Positions 33,095 to 34,009 of a DNA stretch of 34,009 nt are shown one piece after another. Source of the DNA: an uncultured Roseburia sp. GTDB taxonomy: Bacteria > Bacillota > Clostridia > Lachnospirales > Lachnospiraceae. The position numbers and the translations under genes are program-made. Position 1 is the first letter of the stretch, and each line of letters starts with the position of its first letter. The stretch lies in the NCBI GenBank assembly GCA_900548205.1, contig URJS01000015.1, positions 1 through 34,009 on the forward strand, written 5' to 3'. The notes beneath the pieces were generated by a model. It had not been told where the DNA came from. It saw only the letters and a list, made by a program, of their open reading frames with translations, and made no database searches.

Positions 33095-33673
33095 ATGGCC
33101 GAATTTGAAAATTTTGGTTTCTATACCATTGATGCTGATTATTTGGAATATCTAAATAACAAGAATTCGGAAGTATATTATAATGCTTCTTATAGGAATG
33201 CGATAAAACCTTTTGTTGGTATTATAATAGACATGACAGAATGTAAATATTTTATTCCTTTAACATCGGCAAAGGAGAAACATAAGAAGTGGAAAAATAG
33301 TTGTGACGAACATTTTTTAATATATGAAGTGATAGATAAGTCTGTAAATATTTCGGGTGATGTATATAAAGAATATTCCAAAGATAAAAAAATGCATGTG
33401 CTGTCTGTCTTGGATATCAAAAAAATGATACCTGTTCCGGATGACGCTTACAAAAGAATTGTATTTGATGAGTTGAGCGATGAACGTTATCAGGACTTAT
33501 TTGAAAAGGAATATGCTTTTTGCTTAACCATTAAGGATAAAATACTGATAAAAGCAGAAAAAATTTATAAGCATCAAAAAGAAACACAAAATGTAAGGCG
33601 TACATACTGTGATTTTTCATGTTGTGAAAACGCAATGAGGGAATGGCTGAAAAGCAGAAAAAATGAAACGTAA
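33095..33673 (+). CDS. toxN: ToxN/AbiQ-family type III toxin endoribonuclease
   Basis: A 192-residue RNase toxin; family members cut adenine-rich RNA and are held inactive by the repeat RNA made upstream; many abort phage infection. Family features seen: GFYTIDADYLEYL at residues 8-20, the basic KPFVGIII strand at 38-45, YFIPLTSAKEKHKKWK at 52-67 (the family PLTSPK-type active-site loop, here T57, S58, K60), and LDIKKMIPVPDDAYKRI. Known ToxN and AbiQ are about 170-185 aa, so the length is normal. AAGGAG lies four bases before the ATG. The gene is AT-rich with rare codons compared with the operon upstream, a sign of transfer. Catalytic residues look intact, so it should be active. Confidence 0.85.
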   Translation: MAEFENFGFYTIDADYLEYLNNKNSEVYYNASYRNAIKPFVGIIIDMTECKYFIPLTSAKEKHKKWKNSCDEHFLIYEVIDKSVNISGDVYKEYSKDKKMHVLSVLDIKKMIPVPDDAYKRIVFDELSDERYQDLFEKEYAFCLTIKDKILIKAEKIYKHQKETQNVRRTYCDFSCCENAMREWLKSRKNET

Positions 33674-33680
33674 TCAACAT

Positions 33681-33736
33681 AGAAGTAGTTAGAAGTATTT
33701 AAGTGTAGATTATTTCTATTTTATTCCTACATTTTG
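33681..33736. repeat. Right direct repeat flanking the toxIN-like module
   Basis: Right counterpart of the block at 32761-32860, beginning eight bases after the toxN stop: AGAAGTAGTTAGAAGTATTT at its start and ATTCCTACATTTTG at its end. It lacks the internal hairpin of the left copy. Confidence 0.55.
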
Positions 33737-33768
33737 CTGGAAGAAATGGATTAAAATCAAGGTTTCCT

Positions 33769-33807
33769 GTTTCGATCGAGGAAGCTCATAAGGAAGGCAA
33801 GTTCTAA
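33769..33807 (+). pseudogene. Degenerate second copy of the GGGtGRT gene 3' end
   Basis: 39 bases align without gaps to the last 39 bases of the GGGtGRT gene (32697-32735), 27 of 39 identical. In frame it reads VSIEEAHKEGKF-stop against VAIEMAAKEGRF-stop (8 of 12 residues identical). No start or upstream coding match exists, so it is a remnant, probably the original or a duplicated gene end displaced by the toxIN-like insertion. Confidence 0.55.
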
Positions 33808-33852
33808 GAAAATACGCATAAATATTTAAAGCTGAATCTTTAAAAAATGCAG

Positions 33853-33890
33853 AAAAGTGCTATGTTTGTAAGAAATATAGCACTTTTTAT
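33853..33890 (+). terminator. Intrinsic terminator downstream of toxN
   Basis: AAAGTGCTAT (33854-33863) and ATAGCACTTT (33877-33886) form a perfect 10-bp stem that extends by four further pairs (one G-U) towards the loop, followed by TTTAT. It may end both toxN and the older gene tail at 33769-33807. The remaining 119 bases of the window hold no gene that I can see. Confidence 0.8.
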
Positions 33891-34009
33891 ATGCGTGTTA
33901 TTATGCGTGCAGTATGAAGGAAAATGAAAAAACATGGTTGGAACAGAAAATCTGGTAAGCGCAAAATAATTCGACGGATTGTGTTGCCCTAAAAATCATT
34001 CCATAATAA

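Overview
The window reads as the chromosome of an anaerobic, spore-forming clostridium, most likely a Lachnospiraceae member. The evidence is the clostridial gene order xseA-xseB-ispA-dxs-tlyA-nadK-argR-recN-spoIVB-spo0A, a DUF5688 gene, a paired Fe-S scaffold/GGGtGRT operon, mid-GC coding sequence and strong AGGAGG-type ribosome binding sites. All genes are on the + strand except one (11380-12282). The organism call is inference from gene content only.

Layout. 3-9846: a conserved housekeeping and sporulation block (exonuclease VII, isoprenoid precursor synthesis, RNA methylation, NAD kinase, arginine repressor, RecN, SpoIVB protease, Spo0A). 9915-11366: glycogen synthase. 11380-12282 (minus strand): a DUF5688 protein. 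12519-12591: tRNA-Thr(CGU). 12695-19453: a nucleoside salvage cluster made of a BMP-type lipoprotein, an ABC ATPase and two permeases (uptake), then cytidine deaminase, deoxyribose-phosphate aldolase and uridine kinase (use of the imported nucleosides). 19474-24469: a small membrane protein, a CgeB-like glycosyltransferase behind a structured leader, QueH, ArgH and aspartate-semialdehyde dehydrogenase.

24470-25455 is an AT-rich accessory patch. It holds a DUF6756-like gene and a promoter / three-unit 36-bp tandem array / terminator module that looks like a type III antitoxin RNA (ToxI type) with no toxin gene next to it. 25471-30889: a 1314-residue topoisomerase III with six C-terminal zinc-ribbon-type repeats, a TraX-family membrane protein and a left-handed beta-helix protein. 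31013-32735: an operon encoding an IscU/NifU-like scaffold and a GGGtGRT protein, preceded by a Rex-like operator and by paired palindromic sites.

32736-33890 is a second accessory patch: a complete type III toxin-antitoxin module (promoter, tandem 40/42-nt repeats, GAAA-loop terminator, ToxN/AbiQ-type endoribonuclease). Imperfect direct repeats bracket it closely, and a degenerate second copy of the GGGtGRT 3' end lies beyond it, which suggests a small cassette inserted at the end of that gene.

The most interesting result is that the two tandem-repeat arrays, about 7.7 kb apart, share layout and a covarying stem core (RRGTG...CTACYY-like). One is a full toxI-toxN locus and the other appears to be an orphan antitoxin RNA.
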